Below the pieces are notes generated by a model that was given only the letters and a program-made list of their open reading frames with translations, ran no database searches and had not been told where the DNA came from. From NCBI GenBank assembly GCA_963730995.1, contig CAVSUB010000001.1, forward strand, positions 1,405,477-1,469,476: a DNA stretch of 64,000 nt. Reading direction: 5' to 3'. The stretch is from CAVSUB01 sp963730995 (GTDB lineage: Bacteria; Acidobacteriota; Vicinamibacteria; Vicinamibacterales; 2-12-FULL-66-21). Shown here in pieces: positions 1-9,509 of this stretch; positions within the stretch are counted from its first letter, which is position 1; every line of letters starts with the position of its first letter. The position numbers and the translations under genes are program-made.

Positions 1-205
1 ATGCAGGGCGATCTCCGGCGTCGAACAGAGTTGTCGCCTGCGACATGTCGCCGAGCACCCGGAGGGCGTCGCGGTTCGGGAGACCGTTTGTGAGGTCATA
101 GCTGAACCACGTCAGCCAGCCGGCCGCCGCAAACCCCGTGACCGCCAGCACCACAATTGTGGCAACGAGGAGCCGAGGCCGCCCGTCGAGCAGGCGCCGG
201 ACCAG
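1..205 (-). CDS. PBP1A-like bifunctional peptidoglycan synthase, N-terminal part only
   Basis: The gene runs off the left edge, so only the N-terminal part is visible. On the minus strand it reads a basic stretch (RRLLDGRPRLL), one hydrophobic membrane segment (VATIVVLAVTGFAAAGWL) and then YDLTNGLPNRDALRVLGDM followed by SQATTLFDAGDRPA. That layout, a membrane anchor followed by a linker ending in QATTLFD, resembles the start of class A penicillin-binding proteins just before the glycosyltransferase domain. No catalytic residue lies inside the window. The start is unresolved: there is no in-frame ATG, the frame stays open upstream to a TTG at 335-337, and no Shine-Dalgarno sequence is evident. 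The family call rests on resemblance of a short segment, so confidence is moderate. Confidence 0.45.
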   Translation of the reverse strand, partial: MVRRLLDGRPRLLVATIVVLAVTGFAAAGWLTWFSYDLTNGLPNRDALRVLGDMSQATTLFDAGDRPA

Positions 206-367
206 GGTCGAAACGGGGCAAATGGAGCCGCACGAAGTGTTTGGAAGGCAAAATGCGGGCCGTTGAGTTATGGGATCGGGTCGTCCGTCCGAAACCGCTC
301 CGCCGTCAATTATCTGCCCCCTCCGCCGGATCGGCAAGGCCGAGGCGAGCAGGCGCCCGCGTGGGGT

Positions 368-1633
368 CTACTCTCCGCAGTGGCGCTGCTCGATCTGGCA
401 GACCTTGTCCATGAAAACCGCGACCCAGGCGTCGACGCCGGTGTAGGTCTTCTTCAGACTGTCCTGCCACTGAGTCACCTCGCCGAGCCGGTCGACGCGG
501 GCGGTCTCGAAGATCGCGCGGACGTGGTCGGGCGTGAGCCGCTCGAACTGGGTGGACAGGAAGCTGCGGCCGGCCTCGCTGATCCAGGGATTTTCGCCCG
601 CGTCGGAACCCGCCGAGCCGGACACATTGATGTTGCCGCGGCACTCCGACGGACCGCCGCGAGACGCGTGCGACGGCACCTCGAAGACATCTTTGCTGGC
701 CCAGGACTTCAGATGGATCTTCGCTGAAGTACGGCCGGTGAACTGACCCGCCCCGCCGAACGTGGCGCCCACGTCCTGCAGGGTGACCACGGTGTCACCC
801 GAACAGGCTCTGACCGACGGATGCTCGAATAGAACGGGAATACCGGCGCCGTCATGCCCCTCGCCGGGCAGCTCCCGGAAGTCGCCAGCCTGAAAGTCCA
901 GATCACCGCGACACACCAGACGCTGTTGCGAGCGCTTCCGGTCGCCGTGCTGGATGAACACGGCAAGCAACGTGAGTGCGTCGAAGTGGATCCGCTGACG
1001 GATGCGCAGCGGCCCCGGAGGAAGGCTGTCGATCGCCCTCTCGAGCTCGCCGAACGCCCAGCCTTGATCCGGGTCCTTCGTCGAGGTGATCACTGTGCCC
1101 ACATAGTGCGGCTCGTACTCTGCGTCGAAGCGACGGGTCTGGCGCGGACCCTCACCGGTCCACGGATCGGCCGGGCAGTCCTGGCAGTCGACGATGACCG
1201 GAAAGACGGGATCCGTGTCGAAGCCGAGCGCCCACATCAGCCGCGTGGCCGCCACTTCCGCGAACACTTCGCGGTTTCCGTGCCCCGCACCCTCGTAGTA
1301 CTTGAGGCGCAACGATTCGCCGTCAGGCGTGCGGCAACTGAATTTCGGGGTCTTTCCGCCCAGCTCGAGGCCCCGGTGTTCGAAGCGACACTCAATCGGT
1401 CGGCCAGCCGCGTTCGCGATCGCTGCTGGCAACGCGGCCGGAGGACCGACCCTGATCTGCTCCGGCGAGAGGAGCCCCGGATCCTTCCAGATCACCGCGT
1501 TCGCAAGGTAGCTGGTGCGCTCGGCTGTGTGCGAGTAGACGAGGACGGGAGCTGGTGTCGAAGCCGTGAGCGCGACGCCCGCGCACACCGCGGATGCTAC
1601 CAGCAGCGACAGGAATCGTCGAGGCACGCCCAT
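368..1633 (-). CDS. Exported protein with kinase-like (HipA/Fam20-like) motifs
   Basis: 421 aa. The frame is open up to 1837, but the ATG at 1633 is preceded by AGGGAG and starts a clear signal peptide (MGVPRRFLSLLVASAVCAG), so this start is preferred. The mature part contains an ordered set of kinase-fold-like motifs: LRLKYYEG (K111), a helix with REVFAEVAATRL (a possible salt-bridge Glu near 126), HGDRKRSQQRL (229-239), resembling an HxDxK-type catalytic loop, and LQDVGATFG (285-293), resembling a metal-binding D-x-G. Several cysteine pairs (C150/C153 and others) fit an extracytoplasmic protein. I recognise no named family; the kinase-like reading is inferred from motif order. The gene stands alone, downstream of the efflux operon on the same strand and separated from it by about 370 bp. 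Confidence 0.6.
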   Translation of the reverse strand: MGVPRRFLSLLVASAVCAGVALTASTPAPVLVYSHTAERTSYLANAVIWKDPGLLSPEQIRVGPPAALPAAIANAAGRPIECRFEHRGLELGGKTPKFSCRTPDGESLRLKYYEGAGHGNREVFAEVAATRLMWALGFDTDPVFPVIVDCQDCPADPWTGEGPRQTRRFDAEYEPHYVGTVITSTKDPDQGWAFGELERAIDSLPPGPLRIRQRIHFDALTLLAVFIQHGDRKRSQQRLVCRGDLDFQAGDFRELPGEGHDGAGIPVLFEHPSVRACSGDTVVTLQDVGATFGGAGQFTGRTSAKIHLKSWASKDVFEVPSHASRGGPSECRGNINVSGSAGSDAGENPWISEAGRSFLSTQFERLTPDHVRAIFETARVDRLGEVTQWQDSLKKTYTGVDAWVAVFMDKVCQIEQRHCGE

Positions 1634-2002
1634 GGGGTACTCCCTAGAAAGCTGCGACTGAGGCACGACAGAAACCGTCGATGCAGGAACTCGAGCCGCA
1701 GAACAACGCTGGTCAGGTAAACGCCAGGTCGTTCTGGAGCGAACAGATTCCGTAGCTGTGCCGTTCGTGCGAGGGAGGAACTCAGCTGAGGCGGGGCTAG
1801 AGGTGGTCCCGACCTGGTCATCCTTCTCGAACGCCATCGCTGCCAGGTGAAAAACGAGGGGAGTCGCACCCGAACCATTCGGCTGGGGACGTGGCTCTTC
1901 GACAGCCAGCGGAACTGCGGGACCACCTAATGTCGCGTCCCCGAAGTCCTGTTAACACCGAGGGCGGCGATGCGCCCGGCGCGCAAGGCGCGAGGAGGGC
2001 AG
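1634..2002. other. Intergenic region between efflux operon and exported kinase-like gene
   Basis: About 370 bp with no convincing gene. It must hold the promoter of the downstream minus-strand gene and the 3' end of the efflux operon transcript. A GC-rich stretch near 1970-1995 has short self-complementary GCGCG runs but no T-tract, so no terminator is called. Confidence 0.4.
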
Positions 2003-3394
2003 CTACTGGATGATCCCGCCGAAGGCCTTGTAAACAGCTACTACAGCAGTGAAGTTGCTCGACTCCGCCTGCGCGACTTCGTCCTCCGCCTGAAGTTGCG
2101 TGCGCTCGGCGTCGAGGAGCGCGAGGAAGTCGGCGGCGCCTTCCCGATAGCGCGTGCGCGCAATGGCGGCGGCGCGTGCGCTTTCGCGCGCCTGGTCCGC
2201 CAGCTTCACGAGGCGCTCCTGTTCCTCGCGATACGAGACCAGCGCGTTCTCGGTCTCTTCGAGGGCGCGCAGTACTGCCTGCTCGTACTCGGCCACGACT
2301 TCGTCCGTGCCGGCCTTTGCTCCGCGCAGCCGCGCTCGCGCACTGCCGAGATCCGTCCCCACCCAGCTCAGAGCCGGCGTCACCGCCCATGCGCGCGAGT
2401 CGGACTTGGCGAACATGCTGCCGCGGCCCGCGATCAGGCCAAGGAAGCCCGCAATGGTGACACGGGGAAAGAGCTCCGCTCTCGCAATCCCCTCTCTAGC
2501 GGTCGCGGCCGCAAGCTGCCGCTCCGCGGCGCGGATGTCGGGCCGGCGTTGCAGCAGTTGCCCCGGATCCCCGAGCGGCAGCGCCTTGGCGAGCGGCGGA
2601 TACTGCCGAGGAGCCAGATCGACCTTGAGCTCGCCCGGACGCACGCCGTTCAACACCGAGATCCGGTGGATGCGGGCCGCCGCCGCGGAACGCAGGGGCG
2701 GCACGCTTGCTTCGATCGCGGCCACGCGCGCGGCAGCGCTGGCCACGTCCTGCTCTTCCCCAATCCCGGCATCCCGGCGAACCGTCGTGAGGCGCAGCGT
2801 CTCCCGCTGATTGGTGAGACTGCGCTCCGCGACCGCGAGCTGCTGCTGCAGTCCCCTGAGCTCGAAGTAGTTCCGTGCGACCTCGGCGGCCACGCTCACT
2901 CGAACGTCATCGAGTGTTGCGGCGGCGCCGGCAGCCGTCGCCGACGCCGCACGGATGGAGGACCTGGTCCGGCCGAACAGGTCTATCTCCCAGAATGCGT
3001 CGAACCCGGCGCGGTACGTGGAGGTCTGAATCCGCTCGTCAGTGAATCCCGGTATGACCTGCTCCCTGTGATCGATGGACGCGCCAACGGCTACCGTCGG
3101 ATACCGATCCAGCGACACATCGTCGAATACCGCGCGGGCCTGTCGGACGCGCGCGACGGCGACCTGCACGTCGAAATTCGACTGCAGGGCCGCGGCCTCC
3201 AGCTGATCGAGAACCGGGTCCTCGAACTGTCGCCACCACCGGGCGTCGTACGCCTGCTGCACGACGAGGGCTGGATCCGCGTTCGCCAGCGCCGCCGGTC
3301 GCGTCTCGGGCGCCCGGTACGGCTTCTGCCCGGCGCAGGCGGCCAGCGGAAGCACGGATCCCAGAACCATCACGCGAACGAAACGAGCGATCAT
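2003..3394 (-). CDS. NodT/OprM-family outer-membrane efflux lipoprotein
   Basis: 463 aa, the usual length for the outer-membrane factor of a tripartite RND pump. The N-terminus is a lipoprotein signal (MIARFVRVMVLGSVLPLAAC, lipobox LAAC with Cys20). The body has the duplicated long-helix architecture typical of TolC/OprM proteins, with segments such as NFDVQVAVARVRQARA and a matching C-terminal copy rich in ARAAAIARTRYREG. The start codon overlaps the stop of the pump gene (ATGA at 3391-3394), so the two are translationally coupled. It is the last gene of an adaptor-pump-channel operon and would form the channel that carries substrates across the outer membrane. Confidence 0.93.
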   Translation of the reverse strand: MIARFVRVMVLGSVLPLAACAGQKPYRAPETRPAALANADPALVVQQAYDARWWRQFEDPVLDQLEAAALQSNFDVQVAVARVRQARAVFDDVSLDRYPTVAVGASIDHREQVIPGFTDERIQTSTYRAGFDAFWEIDLFGRTRSSIRAASATAAGAAATLDDVRVSVAAEVARNYFELRGLQQQLAVAERSLTNQRETLRLTTVRRDAGIGEEQDVASAAARVAAIEASVPPLRSAAAARIHRISVLNGVRPGELKVDLAPRQYPPLAKALPLGDPGQLLQRRPDIRAAERQLAAATAREGIARAELFPRVTIAGFLGLIAGRGSMFAKSDSRAWAVTPALSWVGTDLGSARARLRGAKAGTDEVVAEYEQAVLRALEETENALVSYREEQERLVKLADQARESARAAAIARTRYREGAADFLALLDAERTQLQAEDEVAQAESSNFTAVVAVYKAFGGIIQ

Positions 3395-6300
3395 TGCTCC
3401 TCCAAGGCCGCCCTGTGCGGCCCGCTGAACACCTGGCGCCGCCGGGAGATCCGCTCGACGGCCCAGGCAATCGACACGTAGAACACGGGCGTGAAGAACA
3501 GACCGAAGACCGTCACGCCGAGCATCCCTGCGAACACCGCGATGCCCATCGCCTGCCGGATCTCGAAGCCGGCCCCTGTCGAGAAGACGAGGGGCACGAC
3601 GCCCATGATGAAGGCGACCGAAGTCATGAGCACCGGCCGGAGCCGCACGCGGCAGGCGTCAAGAATCGCCTGGACGTGGCCCTCGCCGGCGATCTCGCGC
3701 TGCTTGGCGAACTCCACGATCAGGATCGCGTTCTTGCAGGCGAGACCCGCGAGCACGAGGAAGCTGACCTGCGTGAAGACGTTGTTGTCGCCGTTGGTCA
3801 GCCACACGCCGGTGATCGCACACAGCAGCGTCATCGGGACGATCAGGATGACGCTGAGCGGCAGCGTCCAGCTCTCGTACTGCGCGGCGAGGACCACGTA
3901 CACGAGCAGGACGCACAGCGGGAAGATCAGAACCATCGTGTTGCCGGCAAGCAGCTGCTGATATGCGAGCTCGGTCCACTCGTACTGCATGCTCCCGGGC
4001 AGCCGGTTGCTCAACACCTGGGCGATGGCATCCTGCGCCTGCCCGGAGCTGTAGCCTGGGGACGGTCCGCCGTTGATCTCGGCCGCCGGGAACCCGTTGT
4101 AGTGCATGACCTGATCGGGCCCGTAGCTCTGGTTCACTTTGACGAGCGACCCCAGAGGCACCATGGCGCCCGCTGCGTTGCGCGTCTTCAGGCGGGGAAT
4201 CTGATCCGGCTGCAACCGGAATTCGGATTCCGCCTGCACGTTGACTTGATACGTTCTCCCGAAGCGGTTGAAGTCGTTGGCGTAGAGCGAGCCCAGGTAC
4301 ACCTGCAAGGTGTCGAAAACGTCGGTCACGTTGACCCCGTACGTCTTCGCGCGTTCGCGATCGACGTCCGCGTCGATCTGCGGCACACTGACTTGGAAGC
4401 TCGAAAAGAGGCCCGCCAGCGACGGAATTTGCCGACCCTGCCCCAGCGCTCCCTGCAGCTGCGTGTACAACTCCTCGAACCCCAGACCGCTGCGGTCCTC
4501 GACGTACAACTTGAATCCACCGACCTGCCCGAGGCCTTGCACCGGCGGAGGCGGAAAGATCGCAACGAATGCTTCCTGTATTCCGGCGAAGCGGGCGTTG
4601 AGGTCCTGCACGATCGCCGCGGCTGACTGGTCGGCGCCCTTCCGTTCCGACGCCGGCTTGAGCGTCACGAAGACGATGCCCGCGTTCGATGCATTTACGA
4701 AACCGTTGACCGAGAGTCCCGGAAACGCGACCGAGCTCGCCACACCCGGTCGGCCCAGCGCGATCGACGACATCTTGCGAATCACCGCTTCCGTGCGGTC
4801 CAGGGTGGACGCGTCGGGCAGCTGCGCGAACGCCACCAGGTAATCCTTGTCCTGCACGGGCACGAACCCCTCGGGCACGCGCGAGAAGCCGAGGAACGTG
4901 AGGCCGATCAGACCGGCGTAGAGAACGATGGCGGCGACGGCAACCCGGATCACCCGCGCCACGCTGTTGGTGTAGAACGCTGACGCGGACGTGAAGAAGC
5001 GGTTGAAGATCCGGAAGAACCAGCCGAAGAGGCGGTCGATGACCGACTGCAGCCGATCCTTCTCGGAGCTCGCGGGCAGCAGCAGCCGCGACGCCAGCGC
5101 GGGACTCAGCGTCAGCGAGTTGAACGCCGAGATGACGGTGGAGATCGCAATCGTCAACGCGAACTGCCGGTAGAACTGTCCCGTCAACCCGCTCACGAAG
5201 GCCGTCGGCACGAATACGGCGCACAGCACCAGCGCGATCGCGATGATGGGTCCCGAGACTTCCTCCATCGCCTCCCGCGTCGCCTCAATCGGCGACCGGC
5301 CCATGTGGATGTGACGCTCCACGTTCTCAACGACCACGATCGCGTCGTCGACGACGATCCCAATCGCGAGGACCATGCCGAAGAGCGAAAGCGTGTTGAG
5401 CGAAAAGCCGAGCAGCAGCATGACCGCGAAGGTCCCGACAAGGGAGATCGGCACGGCTACGAGCGGAATGATCGACGCCCGCCAGGTCTGGAGGAAGACC
5501 ATCACCACCACGACCACGAGCAGGATGGCGATGAAGAGCGTCTCGACGACCGCACGAATCGACTCGCGGACGAAGATCGTCGGGTCGTACACGATGCGGT
5601 AGTCCATGCCTTCGGGAAACGCCTTCTTCAGCCTCTCCATCGTGGCGCGAACCTGATTGGAGGCCTCGATCGCGTTCGTCCCCGGCCGCTGGAAGATGCC
5701 GATCGCCACTGCGGGCTGGTTGTCGAGCAGGCTCCGCAGCGCGTACTGGTTCGAACCGAGCTCCACCCGGCCGACGTCACGAATCCGCGTGATCTGGCCT
5801 TCCTGTCCGGCGCGCACGACGATGTCGGCGAATTGATCCTCTGTCTGCAGACGCCCCCGCGCGTTGATCGAAAGCTGGAAGGTCGTATCGCTCGGTGATG
5901 GCGGGCCGCCCAGAACGCCGGCTGCGACCTGGATGTTCTGCTCGCGAATCGCCCGGACGACGTCGGTCGCCGTCAGTTGCCGCGCGGCGAGGCGGTTGGG
6001 ATCGAGCCACACGCGCATGCTGTATTCGCCCGCACCGAAGACCTGGGCGCTGCCGACACCCGCGATGCGGGCGAGCTCGTCTTTGACACGCAGGTGCGCG
6101 TAGTTCGAGAGGTACAGCATGTTGTACCGCTCGTCCGGCGAGACGAGGTGCACGACCATGATGAAGTCCGGAGAGGCCTTCTCCGTCGTCACGCCGACGC
6201 GCTGGACTTCCGGTGGAAGCCGCGGCAGCCCCTGGGAGACGCGGTTCTGCACCTGCACCTGGGCGTTGTCGAGATCGCTCCCCAGCGCGAAGGTGACCGT

Positions 6301-6576
6301 CAACGTCATCGCGCCGTCGGCTGTCGACTGGGAAAACATGTAGAGCATTCCCTCGACGCCGTTGATCTGCTGTTCGAGCGGAGCCGCCACGGTCTCGGCA
6401 ATGACTTTCGGGTTGGCGCCGGGGAATACCGTCCGGACCACAACCGTCGGCGGCACGACGCTCGGGTATTCGCTGACCGGCAGCCGGACCACCGCCAACC
6501 CTCCCGCGGCCAGAATCAGGAGCGATAACACAGCCGCGAAGATCGGCCGGTCGATGAAGAACCTCGAGAATCTCAT
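3391..6576 (-). CDS. RND multidrug efflux pump, HAE1/AcrB type
   Basis: 1061 aa, full length for an inner-membrane hydrophobe/amphiphile RND transporter. The N-terminal helix begins MRFSRFFIDRPIFAAVLSLL. The first large periplasmic porter domain follows, then the central helices with GIVVDDAIVVVENVERH, which holds the Asp-Asp pair of the proton relay. The second porter domain and the C-terminal helices (ILIVEFAKQREIAGEG and RPVLMTSVAFIMGVVPL) complete the duplicated fold. Start ATG at 6576 has a strong GAGGAAGGA just upstream. The adaptor gene ends 7 bp upstream and the channel gene overlaps by 4 bp, so this is a complete tripartite efflux operon. Substrates cannot be predicted from sequence; the HAE1 family usually exports drugs, dyes and detergents. 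Confidence 0.95.
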   Translation of the reverse strand: MRFSRFFIDRPIFAAVLSLLILAAGGLAVVRLPVSEYPSVVPPTVVVRTVFPGANPKVIAETVAAPLEQQINGVEGMLYMFSQSTADGAMTLTVTFALGSDLDNAQVQVQNRVSQGLPRLPPEVQRVGVTTEKASPDFIMVVHLVSPDERYNMLYLSNYAHLRVKDELARIAGVGSAQVFGAGEYSMRVWLDPNRLAARQLTATDVVRAIREQNIQVAAGVLGGPPSPSDTTFQLSINARGRLQTEDQFADIVVRAGQEGQITRIRDVGRVELGSNQYALRSLLDNQPAVAIGIFQRPGTNAIEASNQVRATMERLKKAFPEGMDYRIVYDPTIFVRESIRAVVETLFIAILLVVVVVMVFLQTWRASIIPLVAVPISLVGTFAVMLLLGFSLNTLSLFGMVLAIGIVVDDAIVVVENVERHIHMGRSPIEATREAMEEVSGPIIAIALVLCAVFVPTAFVSGLTGQFYRQFALTIAISTVISAFNSLTLSPALASRLLLPASSEKDRLQSVIDRLFGWFFRIFNRFFTSASAFYTNSVARVIRVAVAAIVLYAGLIGLTFLGFSRVPEGFVPVQDKDYLVAFAQLPDASTLDRTEAVIRKMSSIALGRPGVASSVAFPGLSVNGFVNASNAGIVFVTLKPASERKGADQSAAAIVQDLNARFAGIQEAFVAIFPPPPVQGLGQVGGFKLYVEDRSGLGFEELYTQLQGALGQGRQIPSLAGLFSSFQVSVPQIDADVDRERAKTYGVNVTDVFDTLQVYLGSLYANDFNRFGRTYQVNVQAESEFRLQPDQIPRLKTRNAAGAMVPLGSLVKVNQSYGPDQVMHYNGFPAAEINGGPSPGYSSGQAQDAIAQVLSNRLPGSMQYEWTELAYQQLLAGNTMVLIFPLCVLLVYVVLAAQYESWTLPLSVILIVPMTLLCAITGVWLTNGDNNVFTQVSFLVLAGLACKNAILIVEFAKQREIAGEGHVQAILDACRVRLRPVLMTSVAFIMGVVPLVFSTGAGFEIRQAMGIAVFAGMLGVTVFGLFFTPVFYVSIAWAVERISRRRQVFSGPHRAALEEQ

Positions 6577-6583
6577 TCCTTCC

Positions 6584-7819
6584 TCACTTCTCCGCGGCGG
6601 ACTTTTCTACGCCGGACTTCTCTGCGCCCGATTTCTCCCCACCGGAGGCCGCCTTCGGCTCCGCTGGCACCACGGGCTCGTTCATGGCCACGATCACTGG
6701 TTCGACCTTCACGCCGGGCCGCACCCGCTGCAGGCCGTTCACGACCACGAGGTCGCCGTTGTTGACGCCCGACCGCACCACTCGAAGACCGTTGACGAGC
6801 GGTCCGAGCTCGACGCCGCGGTACTCGATGGTGTGATCCGGCTTCACGACGTATACGAAGCGCTTGTCGAGATCGGTGCCGACGGCCCGATCCTGAATCA
6901 GGAGGCCTGCGCGCTTCGTCGCTTTCGGGAGCTGGAGTCGGACGAAAAGGCCAGGCGTCAGGCTTCGGTCGGCATTGCGGAAGATCGCGCGGGCACGAAT
7001 CGTCCCCGTTGCCGGGTCGATCTGGTTGTCGAGGAAATTCAGCTTGCCCTCGATCGGGAAGCTGCGGTCGCTCGCGAGCGCCAGTCGGATCGGAAGCGCC
7101 CCCTGGCCCTTCGCCCCGGCGGCTTTGCGAGCCATCGCGGAGTACTGGAGGTAGGCCTGCTCGTCGGCGTCGAACGTCGCGTAGATCGGATCCAGCGAAA
7201 CGACGGTGGTCAAAATCGTGGCCTCACCCGGACCGCTCGACACGAGGTTGCCCTGGGTGACGATCGCTCGCCCCACCCGCCCGTCGATGGGCGACGTGAT
7301 CCGGGTGAACTCCAGATTGAGCTCGGCTGCGCGGAGCGCGGCTTCGACCGCCGCGACCTGTGCGGAAGACTCCTCCGCGAACGAGGCGCGCCGCTCCTGC
7401 TCTTCGTGCGACATCGCGTTCTCGCTGGCGAGGCGGCCTGCGCGATCGAGCTCCGACTTCGCACGGCGAACCGTCGCGCGCGCTCTGTTCAGCTCGGCGC
7501 GCAACCGATCGACTTCAGCCTCGAACGGACGCGGGTCGATCAGAAAGAGCGGATCGCCGCGCCGGACGATCGCACCTTCCTCGAAGCGAACGGCGGATAC
7601 GTACCCGGACACGCGCGGACGAACGGACACCGAGTTCACGGCTTCGAGACGTCCGGTGAACTCGTCCCACTCGGTGACGTCTTGCGGAGCTACTTTGGCG
7701 ACCGTCACCTTCGAGGGCGGCGGCTCACCGGGCTGAGCCGCGGTGCGAGCGCAACCGGAGCTCAGAACGCCCGCGAGCACAGCCGCGAGGATGACAGCGT
7801 GCCTCGCCCAGCGATTCAT
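6584..7819 (-). CDS. RND efflux periplasmic adaptor (membrane fusion lipoprotein)
   Basis: 411 aa from ATG 7819; the frame is open further up, but this start gives a clean lipoprotein signal (MNRWARHAVILAAVLAGVLSSGC, in which the lipid-modified Cys is residue 23). Typical adaptor elements follow: a barrel/lipoyl segment (SVSVRPRVSGYVSAVRF, GAIVRRGDPLFLID), an alpha-hairpin around LNRARATVRRAKSELDRAG, the second lipoyl half (FTRITSPIDGRVGRAIVTQG) and a C-terminal barrel. The C-terminus carries a short low-complexity repeat of EKSG/AEK units, unusual for the family and possibly disordered. It is the first gene of the adaptor-pump-channel operon and lies divergently from a two-component system, whose response regulator could control it; that link is inferred only from position. 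Confidence 0.92.
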   Translation of the reverse strand: MNRWARHAVILAAVLAGVLSSGCARTAAQPGEPPPSKVTVAKVAPQDVTEWDEFTGRLEAVNSVSVRPRVSGYVSAVRFEEGAIVRRGDPLFLIDPRPFEAEVDRLRAELNRARATVRRAKSELDRAGRLASENAMSHEEQERRASFAEESSAQVAAVEAALRAAELNLEFTRITSPIDGRVGRAIVTQGNLVSSGPGEATILTTVVSLDPIYATFDADEQAYLQYSAMARKAAGAKGQGALPIRLALASDRSFPIEGKLNFLDNQIDPATGTIRARAIFRNADRSLTPGLFVRLQLPKATKRAGLLIQDRAVGTDLDKRFVYVVKPDHTIEYRGVELGPLVNGLRVVRSGVNNGDLVVVNGLQRVRPGVKVEPVIVAMNEPVVPAEPKAASGGEKSGAEKSGVEKSAAEK

Positions 7820-8182
7820 TGAGCGGCCGGAACGGAGCTGGCGTTGAAGCGCCAGCGGAGTGAAGGCCGCCAGGCGGGGCGCAGGGGGCCCCGCCGATTC
7901 AAGCGAGGGATGGAGCGAAATGGTGCGGATTTCTCGACGTGTCGTCATGGTCGTGAGCATGTCACCCGGAATGAGCGCTCACAATCGGGCTCTGGATCGA
8001 TCGAGTTCTCCCACGAACGTCGCACGGCTCGATGACACTTTTTGGAGAGCGTCCGGTGCGACTTTCGGCCGATGCGCGCGTCGGTCCATCGCCGGACCTG
8101 CGCTCAGAGGCAATCTGCTGGATAATCGAGGGAGGCCATCCGGACCAGGCGCGTCGGGATCAGCGCCAACAGGAGGTAAAAC
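7820..8182. promoter_or_regulatory. Divergent intergenic region between efflux operon and two-component system
   Basis: About 360 bp without a supported gene. It must contain the promoters of the leftward efflux operon and of the rightward histidine kinase/response regulator pair, and is the natural place to look for the binding site of that regulator. I could not define a convincing operator or -35/-10 pair by eye. Confidence 0.45.
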
Positions 8183-9509
8183 GTGCAGCCAGACGTCGAA
8201 GCTCTCACGGACACCGACGCCGCCAATGTGCCGATCCAGGCATATCAGCCGAGCCTCGACGCTCTGCGGACGGCTCTCGCTCGTGAGATCGACGATCGAC
8301 GACGAGCGGAGTGCGCGCTGAGAATTCAGAGCGACGCCGTCCAGCTGGCGCTTCAACTGCTCGTCCGGGAGCCGGATGTGACCGGCTTCTTTCGCGCCTT
8401 CATAAAGGCGCTGGTCGACCAATCCGAGAGCTTCGGCGCCGGCGTGTGGCTGCTCAACGCGGATTCGACACGCTGCGATCTGTGGATGGCATATATCGGC
8501 GGGCGCTTCTACACGAAAGACAGCGAGGATTGGGACACCCTGACGCTTCCGCGATCCAGCCTGGCGACGCACCTCGTCGACTACCCGCGAGGGTGGACAG
8601 CGACGATCGAATACACGGGCGACGACCCGCGCCTGCCTGCGCCGGTGCACGATTTCAACCGGGCATCAGGTGTCGCGTCGGTGGTCACTGCGCCGCTCTT
8701 GCTGCCAACTCGCAATCTCGGCTGGGTGGCGCTCGCGACCGGGCCCGCCTCCGACTGCGAGAGCGCGTGGCGTCGAGCGCTTCTCGAAGCCATGGCGCAG
8801 CAGGCCACGCTCGCGTTGCACCACAACCGCCTGGCGGAACAGAGCCACGTCGAAGCGCGGCGGCAGGCCGTACTCGAAGAACGGAACCGGATGGCGCGCG
8901 ACATTCACGACACGCTGGCCCAGGGATTCGGCGCCATCCTGATGCAGCTGCAGGCAGCACAGCGATCGGCCGCTTCGCTTCCGCCGGCGGTTGCGAAGAG
9001 CCTCGAGGTCGCCGTCGATCTCGCGCGGACTCACATGATCGACGCGCGCCGATCCGTTTCTGCTCTGCGGCCACAGTCGCACGAGGGCGAGGACGTGGCC
9101 GCGGCGCTCCAGCGCATGGCCGATCTCGCGCGTCGGACGACCGACGTCCCGATCGATCTCGCCGTCGGCGAGCTCCCCCCGCTCGGAGGAGGCGTGGACC
9201 GCGAGATCATCGGCATCGCGCAGGAGGCGCTCACGAACGCCGTGCGCCACTCGCGCGCCCGCCGGATCGCGATCAACGCTTCGCCAGTCAGGTCGGTCGG
9301 TTTCCGGCTCTCCGTCGCGGACGACGGACGCGGAATCGCGAAAGAGCGCCGCGACGCGGGCTTCGGCATGACCAGCATGCAGGAGCGCGCCGAGCGCATC
9401 GGCGCGTCGCTTGACAATCGTCACCGCGCCCAGGTCCGGCACCGAAGTCGTGCTCGCCTGGGAGCCGCCGTCATTCTCGATTCCGACACAGGCCGATGCT
9501 CGACGCTGA
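8183..9509 (+). CDS. NarL-type sensor histidine kinase with GAF domain (+1 frameshift near 9410)
   Basis: GTG start at 8183 with a strong AGGAGG at 8171-8176. A GAF-like domain spans roughly residues 60-215, followed by the HisKA_3 phosphoacceptor box RNRMARDIHDTLAQGFG (His242) and a HATPase_c domain with EALTNAVRHS (N box), DDGRGI (G1) and GFGMTSMQERAERIG. There is no membrane segment, so it is a cytoplasmic kinase. At the end, the 8183 frame drifts into arginine-rich sequence stopping at 9622, whereas skipping one base at 9410 restores a family-like ending (LTIVTAPRSGTEVVLAWEPP) that stops at 9507-9509. The repaired protein is about 441 aa and overlaps the regulator start by 14 bp, as expected for a coupled pair. 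The extra C may be a sequencing error. Confidence 0.85.

Noticed and set aside
854..1720. 288-codon plus-strand open frame opposite the exported kinase-like gene
   Set aside because: No start signal or domain; the opposite strand has a signal peptide, ribosome-binding site and motif order.
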